NCBI GenBank assembly: GCA_035362715.1
Contig: DAOSDU010000015.1
Coordinates: 1-41,623, forward strand
Reading direction: 5' to 3'
Length of the DNA stretch: 41,623 bases
DNA from: Methanofastidiosum sp.
Lineage (GTDB): Archaea > Methanobacteriota_B > Thermococci > Methanofastidiosales > Methanofastidiosaceae
This document shows, piece by piece, positions 1 to 8,031 of the stretch; position 1 is the first letter of the stretch, and every line of letters begins with the position of its first letter. Below the pieces are notes generated by a model. That model did no database searches. It had not been told where the DNA came from and saw nothing but the letters and a program-made list of their open reading frames with translations. The position numbers and the translations under genes were made by a program.

Positions 1-841
1 CGCCGTTATCTATAATCAAAATATCATTTCCATTTCCTGAAGGGACGTAATTTAAAAAAATACATACATCGGCGCCCACTTTTTTTGCAAGTTCCAAGAA
101 GTTTTGAATCTCATCTTTTACCAAACTAGTAAGAGTTAAGGACAGACCAACGTTAAGCCCTTGTTCTTTACAAAATCTAACTGCGTTGATGGATTTCTTA
201 AAAGAATCTTTTTTTCTATGGGCATCATTTGTTTTTTCTATAGCGCTAAATACGCTTATTTCTACATAGTTTATCCCAGATTCTTTGATATTCTTGGCCA
301 TTTCATTGTCTATCAGTGTTCCATTTGTTGCAAGTGATGTTGTAAAATTATGATTATTTGCATAATCTGCTATTGTAAAAAAATCTTCTCTTAGTAATGG
401 TTCGCCTCCTGAAAAGACAAGAGATAGCACTCCTGCAGCCTTTAGATTATCTATGGCCCTAATCCAGTTTTCAGTTGATAGATCTGATTGATTTTCTTTT
501 TTTGAATCAAAATCAAAAGTATTGACATAACAATAGCTACAATTTAAATTACAATATCTTGTAAGCTCCAAGATCACAGAAACTGGTGAATTGAATACAA
601 GTGGCTTTTTCAGGCCAAATGAGTTTATTCCTTCTAGAACGGAATGCACGCCGTTAGTATACGACGAAAGGGAGTAACCTTCTGCAAAAGTTGGGACAGT
701 TTTTAAAGAATTCCTGCTAACTGCAAATCCAAAAAGCTTTAGAATATGGATCCAAGGCCTATAAAAGTGGAATAATATAGTGCACCTTCTACACATTATA
801 GGTTCTTCTTCAGTTTCAATGCTGTTTATTATTTCTTCCAA
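1..841 (-). CDS. Radical SAM protein, C-terminal part outside the window
   Basis: Reading the minus strand by hand gives an open frame that runs off base 1. It contains the radical SAM cluster motif CNLNCSYCY (near base 530) followed by VFSGGEPLLRED, the usual SAM-binding GGE motif, so it should bind a [4Fe-4S] cluster and cleave SAM. The substrate is unknown. Two CxxC pairs precede the core (CAKC near 863 and CRRC near 793) and resemble the zinc ribbon found at the N-terminus of some MoaA/PqqE-like maturases. The start is uncertain: the frame is open back to about 940 but has no ATG, GTG or TTG before TTG at 841, which lies 5 nt after an AGGA. That start would leave out the first CxxC pair. 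The first ATG is at 796. The frame stays intact through to the window edge. Confidence 0.8.
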   Translation of the reverse strand, partial: MEEIINSIETEEEPIMCRRCTILFHFYRPWIHILKLFGFAVSRNSLKTVPTFAEGYSLSSYTNGVHSVLEGINSFGLKKPLVFNSPVSVILELTRYCNLNCSYCYVNTFDFDSKKENQSDLSTENWIRAIDNLKAAGVLSLVFSGGEPLLREDFFTIADYANNHNFTTSLATNGTLIDNEMAKNIKESGINYVEISVFSAIEKTNDAHRKKDSFKKSINAVRFCKEQGLNVGLSLTLTSLVKDEIQNFLELAKKVGADVCIFLNYVPSGNGNDILIIDNG

Positions 842-1018
842 AACAGTCCTATTGCATTTGGCACACTTAGTTGTTATTTCCGTGATGGAATATTTAATTA
901 GGGGATTTATAGTAAGAGAGTATATCCTATATCCATTAATTTATTTCTTATCATCTCTATCTTTCTTTGAGTTTGTACTATATATGTCTAATTAAAAATT
1001 TAGAAAAAATAGAAAATA

Positions 1019-2255
1019 TTATAGAACTACTAGATCCATAATAATTGTATCAAGTATTCCATTTGGAGAGTATGCAATCAATGATACCTTGTATGTGCCT
1101 GAAGGCACATTTGGTCCAACGGTAAATGTAGTTTCATACGGTTCCAATGTTGTGTGCTTTTATCTTTTGCAATTCTGGTGTTGTAATCACTTCTATTCCA
1201 TCTGGCAATCCAACGAATTTTATGTAAACATGGTTTTGGGTAAAGAATCCTCTGTTTTCAACACCTATAATTGGCTTTTGAACCCCGGGCGCAATGGTAA
1301 AGGAAGAGACTACCTTTCCATCTTTTATAATAGCATCTCCATTATTTAATGTGAAACTTTCTATATCGACTTTTGGATACAGGATAGTTGCAGGAAGTTG
1401 TGGTTTTGAATTACAGTCCCAGCAACATTCTCTATATAGGAATACATCTGTGGTGGGCTGACCTTCCCATTCGTCATAAGTAATATTGATACTAGAAGGA
1501 ATATCATTATATGTATGGACGCTAGATATATTACTAAAAGGTCCATTGAACTCCTGGAGGAATTTATCAATCAAAGATTTATCCCATCCAGAATAATAAT
1601 AAATGATGTAAACAAAGTTGCCATTATTATCTATTGGATTAATTTGATTGCCATTGATAATTAGATTGGGAGACTCTGAGTTAATAACTAAAAGATAACT
1701 CTCTTTTAGTTGGCAATTAATAGTTGGTGGTAGATTTCGATTTCTAAAGGAAGTTGGGCTACATCCATAATTATCAGTGAATACGGGGACATACAGTATA
1801 AGTGATGTAAATGGAAGAGAAAATATACTCATTGTAGTATCATCCTCAAATCTTAAAATTTGGAATTCTTCAGGGCATTTTGTGGTATCTAGACCTAAAT
1901 CCGCATTATTAAGGCGATAATGTTGTGAAGGTAGGCATCTTTTAATATTGTATGTAAATGGCAATGTTACTTCTTTACCAAAAAGGCCAGGTTCCCATCC
2001 TTCTTCCAAATTCAAGGCAATGTATATTTTAGACTCAACTTCACAATTGCATGTGGAACACTCCTGTCGGCATTCAGCTAGATATTGTCCATATAATTGA
2101 TTTAGTCCACTTTGCACTTCATCATCCATTATAACTGGCTCTTGTATACAGCCGTAAAACTCATTATTATTGACAAAAACTTCAGAAGTCGTGCATCCTG
2201 ATATAAAAGATACTATAACTAACAAAGAAATTAATATAGCAATTTTTCCTCTCAT
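1019..2255 (-). pseudogene. Exported lipoprotein with NEW3-like Ig domain, apparent frameshift near the 3' end
   Basis: The protein starts with a signal peptide and lipobox (LLVIVSFISGC), so it is probably a lipid-anchored cell-surface protein. ATG 2255 is preferred over GTG 2264 because GGTG sits 6 nt upstream. The middle is rich in paired cysteines (CRQECSTCNCE; ECCWDC). The C-terminal part looks like an Ig-fold stalk of the NEW3/COG1470 kind. The annotated frame stops at 1134 just after KIKAHNIGTV. The +1 frame continues cleanly from about 1155 to a stop at 1019 and encodes TTLEPYETTFTVGPNVPSGT followed by YKVSLIAYSPNG, which is exactly what should complete that Ig fold. A single extra base near 1147-1157 explains this. 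It may be an assembly error, a recent mutation or recoding. The function of the N-terminal region is not recognised. Confidence 0.7.
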
Positions 2256-2315
2256 AATTGACACCGTTATTACACAAAGATACTAATTACCAATATTTAA
2301 AACTATCGGATTCTT

Positions 2316-3335
2316 TTAAATCGAATAGAACCTCTTGAATATTCTGCAAATAGCCAATGTAATCCATACATCGTTGTCATCGTCTTTTGGGAGGCCGTAG
2401 CACGCTTTCCAAGTTCCATCTGACCTTTGATTTTCAATTAAGTAATCTAGCCCTATCTTGATGTTGTAATCCTCAGCGGTAAATTTTAACTTGGAAAGAG
2501 AGTCAAGAGAAGAAACAATGTCGGTCCACCAGAAAGGGTAAGCTAGCTTCCCCCAGTAATCAGATGAGCTGTGATCTGGGTAATTATCTTTCTTAAAAAA
2601 TTGTGATTTGAGGAATGCGCCGGCTTTTCTTAGTTCATTTGATTTTCGGTAATGATTATGTGCTGCAAAAGCCCTTAGGACTATCCCAGTTACCAAATGG
2701 GAAGAAGGTTTACTTGGATCATTTTTTATGGGACTCTCTTTTTCGCACATGGAATCCCTAATCTTGTGTTTAGTGGTCCTGAAGGGTATTGCCCATCCGC
2801 CATTATTCTGCCTCACGGATAAAAGCCATTTTATCCCAAGATCAATTCTGTCATCCTTTTCATATCCTGATTTTATTAACATCTCTAAGATGCCTGCAGA
2901 GTAGTTTGGCGTATATTCATTCCCATATATGCCTCTAAAGTCGCCTTCTTCAGTTTGGAAGGAAAAGAGAAATTCACAAGCCTTTGAAATAGCATTATTT
3001 GTGTTGTTTAGGCCATACTTTTCAACTAAAACACGGAGAATTCTATATGTTTCAAGTTGGTTGTAGTTCCTCTGGAAGCGAATCTCTTCTTTACACCCGG
3101 AATATTTCCAAGACCCATCTTCCTGTTGCTTATTCAGTATTGATATCGCCTCTTTTAATTCCCACAATGATTCTATGTTGCCTGGATCTTCATCTAATAA
3201 ATCCCCCATCACAAAATATGTTAGGGCCTTATTGTCAGATAAGAGAAGGGGTGTAATTGGGCTGAATTTCAGATGCTCTTTCAAATAATTAGAATCATTT
3301 AACATAGAATCAATCAGATTAGTTTTACCATACAA
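2316..3335 (-). CDS. Prenyltransferase/squalene-cyclase-type alpha/alpha-toroid repeat protein
   Basis: The 339-residue protein carries at least four copies of the QxxxGxW-type repeat that builds the alpha/alpha toroid of terpene cyclases and protein prenyltransferases: NKQQEDGSWKY, SFQTEEGDFRG, SVRQNNGGWAIP and ENQRSDGTWKACYG. No DxDD or DxDTAE cyclase acid motif is visible, so enzymatic cyclisation is not supported. It could be a binding scaffold or a novel lyase. It has no signal peptide. Its 5' end overlaps the end of the upstream small membrane protein gene (3314-3517) by 22 bases, so the two are probably co-transcribed. The fold assignment is firm; the function is unknown. Confidence 0.75.
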   Translation of the reverse strand: MYGKTNLIDSMLNDSNYLKEHLKFSPITPLLLSDNKALTYFVMGDLLDEDPGNIESLWELKEAISILNKQQEDGSWKYSGCKEEIRFQRNYNQLETYRILRVLVEKYGLNNTNNAISKACEFLFSFQTEEGDFRGIYGNEYTPNYSAGILEMLIKSGYEKDDRIDLGIKWLLSVRQNNGGWAIPFRTTKHKIRDSMCEKESPIKNDPSKPSSHLVTGIVLRAFAAHNHYRKSNELRKAGAFLKSQFFKKDNYPDHSSSDYWGKLAYPFWWTDIVSSLDSLSKLKFTAEDYNIKIGLDYLIENQRSDGTWKACYGLPKDDDNDVWITLAICRIFKRFYSI

Positions 3336-3517
3336 TCAACAAAGTCAGATGTGAGTTTCCTGAAAGGAAATAAATACAGTACTACCCACAAGACTTCAGT
3401 TATCCCGAGGGCATAGAGAAATTTGAGTTTATTTTTGTTTTTTACAAAGGAGGAATACACAATCAAAAGCAAAACAAAATTGGCTATTGCAAGATACAAA
3501 TATACAATAGATGCCAT
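3314..3517 (-). CDS. Small membrane protein, two transmembrane segments
   Basis: This 67-residue ORF has two hydrophobic stretches (about residues 3-22 and 33-51) separated by a basic loop, KNKNKLK. The ATG is preceded by GGGAG at a 5-nt distance, a believable ribosome-binding site. Its 3' end overlaps the toroid-repeat gene by 22 bases. No family is recognised. It may be a membrane partner of the toroid protein, but that is inferred from linkage only. Confidence 0.55.
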   Translation of the reverse strand: MASIVYLYLAIANFVLLLIVYSSFVKNKNKLKFLYALGITEVLWVVLYLFPFRKLTSDFVDCMVKLI

Positions 3518-3554
3518 TATTCTCCCACTTAGAATAGTACCTTAGGATATTTAA

Positions 3555-3568
3555 ATTAATCGATTAAT
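3555..3568. promoter_or_regulatory. 14-bp perfect palindrome in a divergent promoter region
   Basis: ATTAATCGATTAAT is a perfect palindrome. It lies between the minus-strand small membrane protein (start 3517) and the plus-strand ABC exporter (start 3628), just upstream of the exporter's TATA box. The position suits an operator. AT-rich palindromes also arise by chance, so confidence is low. Confidence 0.3.
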
Positions 3569-3590
3569 CCAAATATGAATAGTAAAGACT

Positions 3591-3598
3591 TTTATAAT
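3591..3598 (+). promoter_or_regulatory. TATA box of the ABC exporter operon
   Basis: TTTATAAT lies about 33 nt before the TTG start at 3628, which implies a short leader. No Shine-Dalgarno sequence separates the two. Confidence 0.45.
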
Positions 3599-3627
3599 GT
3601 GGAACAATCTTCCAAACTGGTGTTTTA

Positions 3628-4536
3628 TTGAGCATTGTCCTTGAAGCCAAAAATCTAGAAAAGAAATTCAGTGACGTTATTGCCGTCAATAAAATCAATT
3701 TCAAGGTAAACGAAGGGGAGGTTTTTGGATTTTTGGGGCCAAATGGGGCGGGTAAAACTACCACGATGAAGATGATTCAATGCGTTTCACCAAAAACTTC
3801 AGGCGATCTTAAGGTGTTTGGGTTAGACATTGGTAAAAATCCAAGAGAAATCAAGAAACTGATGGGGGTAGTCCCTCAGATGGATAATCTTGATCCAGAT
3901 TTTTCTGTTCTTGGAAATCTTATCCAGTATTCAAGATACTTTGACATACCGATAGAAGAGGCTAAAAAGAGGGCAAATCAATTAATTGAGTATGTTCAAC
4001 TCACAGAAAAAAAAGATAGTTCAGTCGAAAAACTTTCTGGTGGGATGAAAAGAAGGCTTGTATTAGCAAGGGCAATGATTAATGATCCAAGACTCCTTAT
4101 TCTAGATGAGCCAACTACGGGTCTTGACCCTCAGGCAAGGCATCTGATTTGGGAGAAATTAAAGGATCTTTCCTCAAAAGGGATAACTGTCGTTATAACG
4201 ACTCACTACATGGAAGAAGCGGAACGATTATGCGACAGATTAGTTATAATGGACAATGGGGAAATACTAGTTGAAGGTACTCCGAAGGAACTTGTACGAA
4301 AATATGTCGGAGAACATATAGTAGAAACGGATAATACCCTGGAAATAAAGGCATGCCTTGAAAAAAATAATATTAACTATGAAGTGGCAAATGAAAGTGT
4401 AGAAATATATAATGAAAACATATCCGATATAACTAATCTGATACTCAAGGAATGCGTTGACAGCGGTGTTACAGCAAGACCTGCAACTTTAGAGGATGTA
4501 TTTCTGAAACTAACGGGGAGAAAGCTAAGGGAATAA
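3628..4536 (+). CDS. ABC transporter ATP-binding protein, DrrA type
   Basis: This is the ATPase subunit of an ABC-2 exporter. All motifs are present: Walker A GPNGAGKTT (about residue 38), signature LSGGMKRRL (about 136), Walker B LLILDEPTTGLDP (about 157) and the H-loop ITTHYMEEAE. The C-terminal part ends in RPATLEDVFLKLTGR, typical of the DrrA/NatA group. Translation starts at TTG with no upstream Shine-Dalgarno but with a TATA box about 33 nt before it. The permease gene starts 1 nt after this stop. The substrate could be a drug, lipid or polysaccharide; the sequence does not decide. Confidence 0.93.
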   Translation: MSIVLEAKNLEKKFSDVIAVNKINFKVNEGEVFGFLGPNGAGKTTTMKMIQCVSPKTSGDLKVFGLDIGKNPREIKKLMGVVPQMDNLDPDFSVLGNLIQYSRYFDIPIEEAKKRANQLIEYVQLTEKKDSSVEKLSGGMKRRLVLARAMINDPRLLILDEPTTGLDPQARHLIWEKLKDLSSKGITVVITTHYMEEAERLCDRLVIMDNGEILVEGTPKELVRKYVGEHIVETDNTLEIKACLEKNNINYEVANESVEIYNENISDITNLILKECVDSGVTARPATLEDVFLKLTGRKLRE

Positions 4537-4537
4537 T

Positions 4538-5305
4538 ATGTTAGGGCTCAGCTATAGATTTTTGAAACCGTGGAGAAGGAACATTGTAACATTTTTTAGG
4601 ACATGGAAACTTAATTTTGTCCCTCCTTTCTTAGAACCAGTCCTTTACCTATTGGCATTGGGATTTGGGTTAGGTGGATTTATAGAAAATGTTGATGGTA
4701 TACCATATGCAAAATTTATAGCGCCTGCCTTAGTCTCCATATCTGTAATGAACGCTTCATTTTTTGAGTGTACATATACTTCCTTTGTCAGAATGTATTA
4801 TCTAAAGACTTTTGATGCAATGGTCTCTACCCCAATTTCAATAGAAGAAGTTATCGCGGGGGAATTATTTTGGGGCGCAACTAGAAGCACTATTTATGCT
4901 ACAATAATGCTCCCTGTTTTATTGGCATTTGGTGTTGTGGAAATGCCATCATCTTTACTTATAATACCATTTGCGTTTCTCGGAGGCCTATTGTTTTCTT
5001 GTATTGCCATGTGTTTTACTGCATTAAGCCCAACAATTGACACATTAAGCTATCCAAGTTTTCTCTTTATTACTCCAATGTTTTTGTTTAGCGGAACTTT
5101 TTTTCCAATGACTGTTTTGCCGGAAGCAATCCAGTATGTAGCTTTGGCGATATTGCCATTGGCCCACATAGTTATAATTAATAGAGCATTGACGCTTGGA
5201 ATATACAGTTTTTCATTAATAACAAGCCTATTGTGGATTTTAGGCGCAACAATAATATTCTTTTTAGTATCGATAAGGCTAATGAAAAGAAGATTGATAG
5301 TCTAA
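4538..5305 (+). CDS. ABC-2 type permease, DrrB type
   Basis: The 255-residue protein has about six transmembrane helices and the ABC-2 layout: an N-terminal coupling region, helices with a conserved polar loop, and FLFSGTFFPMTVLPE near residue 190, which matches the FLSGxxFPxxxLP signature of the family. It starts 1 nt after the ATPase gene and is its membrane partner. It ends directly against the convergent gene at 5306 with no intergenic base. Confidence 0.92.
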   Translation: MLGLSYRFLKPWRRNIVTFFRTWKLNFVPPFLEPVLYLLALGFGLGGFIENVDGIPYAKFIAPALVSISVMNASFFECTYTSFVRMYYLKTFDAMVSTPISIEEVIAGELFWGATRSTIYATIMLPVLLAFGVVEMPSSLLIIPFAFLGGLLFSCIAMCFTALSPTIDTLSYPSFLFITPMFLFSGTFFPMTVLPEAIQYVALAILPLAHIVIINRALTLGIYSFSLITSLLWILGATIIFFLVSIRLMKRRLIV

Positions 5306-5875
5306 TTATTTGGTATCGGAATAAATTTCCGGAACATATTTCAAAATAACTTCCATTCTTGGGTCATCCTCAAACTGATCGGGGAAGCAAAAATTAGGGG
5401 TGACTTCATATTCATATCCTTGTTTTAGTAATCCATATGCGATGAGTTCACAGCAAACAACATTTTTATCAAGGTCTATCCTAAAATATTTTCTTAAATC
5501 CTTCTTGATCAGTCTTTTTATTAATAATAAATTTCCTGTTCGGATAAATTGTAAATAGCTATATCCTAATCCTAGGTACATCATGCAATCTTTAACAAGT
5601 TTGTCTTTATCTATGTAGTCTGGGGGCCTAATAATAAGCATTTCATCAGTATCAAGGTATTCCTCAGCTTCTTTTACTTGAACTCCTCCAATAGTGGCTT
5701 CAACGCTTTTATTATATCCAATATAGAGTCTACAATGGGGCCATCTTGAATCTTGTACGGTTTTACAAATAAATGTTTCAATTGGATTTTTTCTATTATT
5801 GCTCAGTATTATGTCTCCTTTTTTTAAGGACGAAAGAAATCTGTCTTTTGAAGATGTCGCTTCCATGGTACCCAT
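5306..5875 (-). CDS. Permuted papain-like (YiiX/YaeF, NlpC/P60 superfamily) protein
   Basis: The 189-residue protein begins a KKGDIILSNN strand, followed by a histidine in WPHCRLYIG and then EATIGGVQVKEAEEYL. A late cysteine lies in NVVCCELIAYGLLKQGY. This His-first, Cys-late order is that of the circularly permuted NlpC/P60 clan (YiiX, YaeF, LRAT-like). Members hydrolyse or transfer peptide or acyl groups. There is no signal peptide, so it should act in the cytoplasm. It faces the DrrAB exporter tail to tail. The fold is likely and the substrate unknown. Confidence 0.7.
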   Translation of the reverse strand: MGTMEATSSKDRFLSSLKKGDIILSNNRKNPIETFICKTVQDSRWPHCRLYIGYNKSVEATIGGVQVKEAEEYLDTDEMLIIRPPDYIDKDKLVKDCMMYLGLGYSYLQFIRTGNLLLIKRLIKKDLRKYFRIDLDKNVVCCELIAYGLLKQGYEYEVTPNFCFPDQFEDDPRMEVILKYVPEIYSDTK

Positions 5876-5960
5876 TTTAAAAAAATAGCTTTCATTATAT
5901 AATATTTTTGACTATATTAATAATTTGGAATTATTACCAAACATTTTTATACATTGAAGA

Positions 5961-5976
5961 TTATAATATTTATATT
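5961..5976 (+). promoter_or_regulatory. TATA box upstream of the short upstream ORF
   Basis: TTATAATATTTATATT lies about 20 nt before the ATG at 5988. Transcription should begin at or near that ATG, making the 19-codon ORF leaderless and placing it at the 5' end of the rhodanese-fusion mRNA. Confidence 0.45.
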
Positions 5977-5987
5977 GGGGAATTTTT

Positions 5988-6047
5988 ATGAAAGTTTGTC
6001 TTTATAATTCAAAGTATGGAACTGAAAGAACTAGGGTGGTAAAATGA
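5988..6047 (+). CDS. Possible 19-residue upstream peptide coupled to the rhodanese-fusion gene
   Basis: An ATG at 5988 opens a 19-codon ORF (MKVCLYNSKYGTERTRVVK) whose TGA overlaps the next gene's ATG at 6044 in an ATGA arrangement. A TATA box about 20 nt upstream fits leaderless expression of this ORF. The larger gene downstream has its own GGTGG ribosome-binding sequence inside the ORF. It may be a regulatory leader peptide, or just a chance short frame. No conservation data are available. Confidence 0.35.
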   Translation: MKVCLYNSKYGTERTRVVK

Positions 6048-6802
6048 GAAAAATACTGACTGTTTTTATAATATTATTCTTGGCGGCATCTTCATTTGGT
6101 ATTGTATCCGCTCAAAAAAATGTTGCGCTTGTTGCAAATTCTATAGACTATAATCTTAACAGCAATATAATCTCTATTCTTCAAAGTCGAGGTATGAATA
6201 TTGTTTACTTTAGCAGAACAGATTCAGGTTATAACTCCTACCCCTATGTGATCATTATCGGGGGGCCGGATTCACCGGAGCATACAGGATTCTTATCATT
6301 ACAGATATTGCCTCCAAATGAAAGCTACAATCTAAGAAATATCAGGGGCTATCAGATATTCTATGAAAAGAGGGATCAGTGGCTTTCTAAACAGGAAGTC
6401 TTTGTGATTGCAGGAAGCGATAGAGAAAATACTAACTTCGCAGTTCAGAGTAATCTTGTTACATTGATAGATAGAATTGTAGAAGATACAGGTAGCACAG
6501 CAGTACCTTATCATGTCATTAATTCATCTCAACTAAAACAGTGGATAGCTAGCGGCGAGCCACTTTTTATCATAGATGTGAGAAACTCCGATGAGTATCG
6601 TGCTGGCCACATACCTGGGGCTGTCAATATAACTGGAATTGAACTGGGGTCAGTACTTTCAAGTATCCCGCGTGATAGAAAAATCATAGTATACTGCAGT
6701 ACTAGCCAAGCTGCGGTAACAAATGCCCAATTCCTTGCAAACAAAGGATTTGCTAATGTTTATGCATTAACAGACCCATACTCAGTCTATATAAACAGCT
6801 AA
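6044..6802 (+). CDS. Exported protein: S-layer-type domain fused to a rhodanese domain
   Basis: Residues 1-23 form a clear signal peptide ending VSA-Q. Residues 25-145 resemble the domain found in archaeal S-layer proteins, with VALVANSIDYNL, YVIIIGGPDSPEH and the later EVFVIAGSDRENT. Residues 165-252 are a rhodanese domain with FIIDVRNSDEYRAGHIPGAVN and an active loop VYCSTSQAA carrying the catalytic Cys at about 218. Rhodaneses carry sulfane sulfur, so this may be an extracellular sulfurtransferase or persulfide-binding protein. Translation probably uses GGTGG 4 nt upstream, within the overlapping short ORF. The loop differs from the common CRSGxR, so activity is not certain. Confidence 0.85.
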   Translation: MRKILTVFIILFLAASSFGIVSAQKNVALVANSIDYNLNSNIISILQSRGMNIVYFSRTDSGYNSYPYVIIIGGPDSPEHTGFLSLQILPPNESYNLRNIRGYQIFYEKRDQWLSKQEVFVIAGSDRENTNFAVQSNLVTLIDRIVEDTGSTAVPYHVINSSQLKQWIASGEPLFIIDVRNSDEYRAGHIPGAVNITGIELGSVLSSIPRDRKIIVYCSTSQAAVTNAQFLANKGFANVYALTDPYSVYINS

Positions 6803-6809
6803 ATTTATT

Positions 6810-7220
6810 TTATTTTTTGAAATATTCTTTCAAAGGTTTCCAGTAATAATCCTCCCATCCCTGCTCGTAATCATCTGCTTGTTCTTCTGGAACTTTAGAA
6901 TGCGTCATTTCTATTTCAGTTCCACCTTGGGCTTTCTTTAATTTTAGTTCAAATATCGATGGAGGATAACCCTTCGGCCATTCCGTAGTGCTCCATTCCT
7001 GGACTATCTTTTTCCCCTTTTCAAGTTCAACATATTTGCCAAAGATGTACCCATCCCACGCGGTGAACTTGCCCCCTACCTTGGGATCGGATGTTGCTTT
7101 GGAGCCTGTAAAAACCGAATGCTTATTTTCGTCTATAATTGCCCCATATACATCATCTGGATCTGCTGGGATGATAACTTTTTGTTTCAATGTTTTAAAC
7201 TTAAATTCCAAGTTTTTCAC
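6810..7220 (-). CDS. SRPBCC/AHSA1-like (START fold) protein
   Basis: The protein contains the AHSA1/SRPBCC pattern: an N-terminal strand, PADPDDVYGAIIDENKHSVF, DPKVGGKFTAWDGYIFGKYVEL, IVQEWSTTEWPKGYPPS and a final helix GWEDYYWKPLKEYFKK. Such domains bind hydrophobic ligands or stimulate Hsp90; archaea lack typical Hsp90, so ligand binding is more likely. The frame is open to ATG 7259, but the likely start is GTG 7220, which overlaps the msrB stop (GTGA) just after a GAGGAG, or TTG 7211. Either way it is translationally coupled to msrB. Confidence 0.8.
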   Translation of the reverse strand: MKNLEFKFKTLKQKVIIPADPDDVYGAIIDENKHSVFTGSKATSDPKVGGKFTAWDGYIFGKYVELEKGKKIVQEWSTTEWPKGYPPSIFELKLKKAQGGTEIEMTHSKVPEEQADDYEQGWEDYYWKPLKEYFKK

Positions 7221-7615
7221 TTCTCCTCTTGAAATTTCAGTGATGCAGAATTCATACAATATCTCTTTCCAGTCGGCCTAGGTCCATCATCAAATACATG
7301 CCCTAGATGCCCGCCACATTTACTGCAAGTAACTTCAGTCCTAACCATTCCATAATCTAAATCTTCATGTTCGTCTACATTGCCCTTGGCAGAAGCTTCA
7401 GTAAAGCTTGGCCACCCCGTTCCAGAATCAAATTTAGAATCAGAATCAAATAGCTCAACTCCACATCCGGCACAAACATACTTTCCTTTCTTTTTATTAT
7501 CTACATATTTTCCTGTGAATGGTCTTTCAGTTCCCTTTTCCCTCAGAATATGGTACTCTTCAGGAGTAAGTTTTTTCTTCCATTCCTCTTCTGTCAGTTT
7601 GACTTTTTCTTTCAT
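7217..7615 (-). CDS. msrB: Peptide-methionine (R)-S-oxide reductase
   Basis: MsrB reduces methionine-R-sulfoxide in proteins. The 132-residue protein has the two zinc CxxC pairs (CAGC about residue 48, CSKC about 97), the core motif GTGWPSF, the LGHVFDDGP segment and the catalytic RYCMNSASLKF (Cys at about 120). It is full length for a single-domain MsrB. No msrA is nearby. The next gene overlaps its stop codon. Confidence 0.95.
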   Translation of the reverse strand: MKEKVKLTEEEWKKKLTPEEYHILREKGTERPFTGKYVDNKKKGKYVCAGCGVELFDSDSKFDSGTGWPSFTEASAKGNVDEHEDLDYGMVRTEVTCSKCGGHLGHVFDDGPRPTGKRYCMNSASLKFQEEK

Positions 7616-7685
7616 AATACCCTTAGATTGTTAAAATATTAAAATTTAAATAGTTATTGATTATAATTTATAGTAGTGAACTAGA

Positions 7686-8030
7686 ATGATAAATAACAAA
7701 AGAATTTTAATTGGTTTATTGACCGGCGCAATTCTAGGCGTGTTCTGTATTATAGGTGTAGGCGCTAGAATAGGATATGAAAACTATATTTTTTTAATTG
7801 GTATGTGGTATAACAGGGTGGTCATGGGATTATTGATAGGCCTCGCAGACAATATTCAAATAACAAAGGGACATAAGAATGTTCTATTAAGAGGTGCTTT
7901 ACTCGGATTAATTGTATCCAGTGCTATCTTTATTTCAACTGAATTTAGAGATGTGCCAAGTTTTTTCGCCGGAATAGTCTACGGAGTAATAATAGATTTT
8001 GTTGCAAGTAAATATGGAAAAAATAAATAA
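7686..8030 (+). CDS. Small glycine-rich membrane protein
   Basis: The 114-residue protein has three or four hydrophobic helices with glycine-rich repeats (LIGLLTGAILGVF, VVMGLLIGLAD, LLRGALLGLIVSSAIF, FFAGIVYGVIIDF). This suggests an inward-packed membrane protein, but no named family is recognised. It stands alone and ends 1 nt before the convergent acyl-CoA synthetase gene. Confidence 0.6.
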   Translation: MINNKRILIGLLTGAILGVFCIIGVGARIGYENYIFLIGMWYNRVVMGLLIGLADNIQITKGHKNVLLRGALLGLIVSSAIFISTEFRDVPSFFAGIVYGVIIDFVASKYGKNK

Positions 8031-8031
8031 T

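Noticed and set aside
780..995. Plus-strand open frame of 71 codons over the radical SAM start region
   Set aside because: Antisense to the radical SAM frame and its upstream region; no promoter or ribosome-binding site and low-complexity hydrophobic content.
7221..7259. Longer N-terminus for the AHSA1-like protein
   Set aside because: It is a frame-shifted reading of the msrB 3' end; the GTG overlapping the msrB stop behind GAGGAG is more likely.
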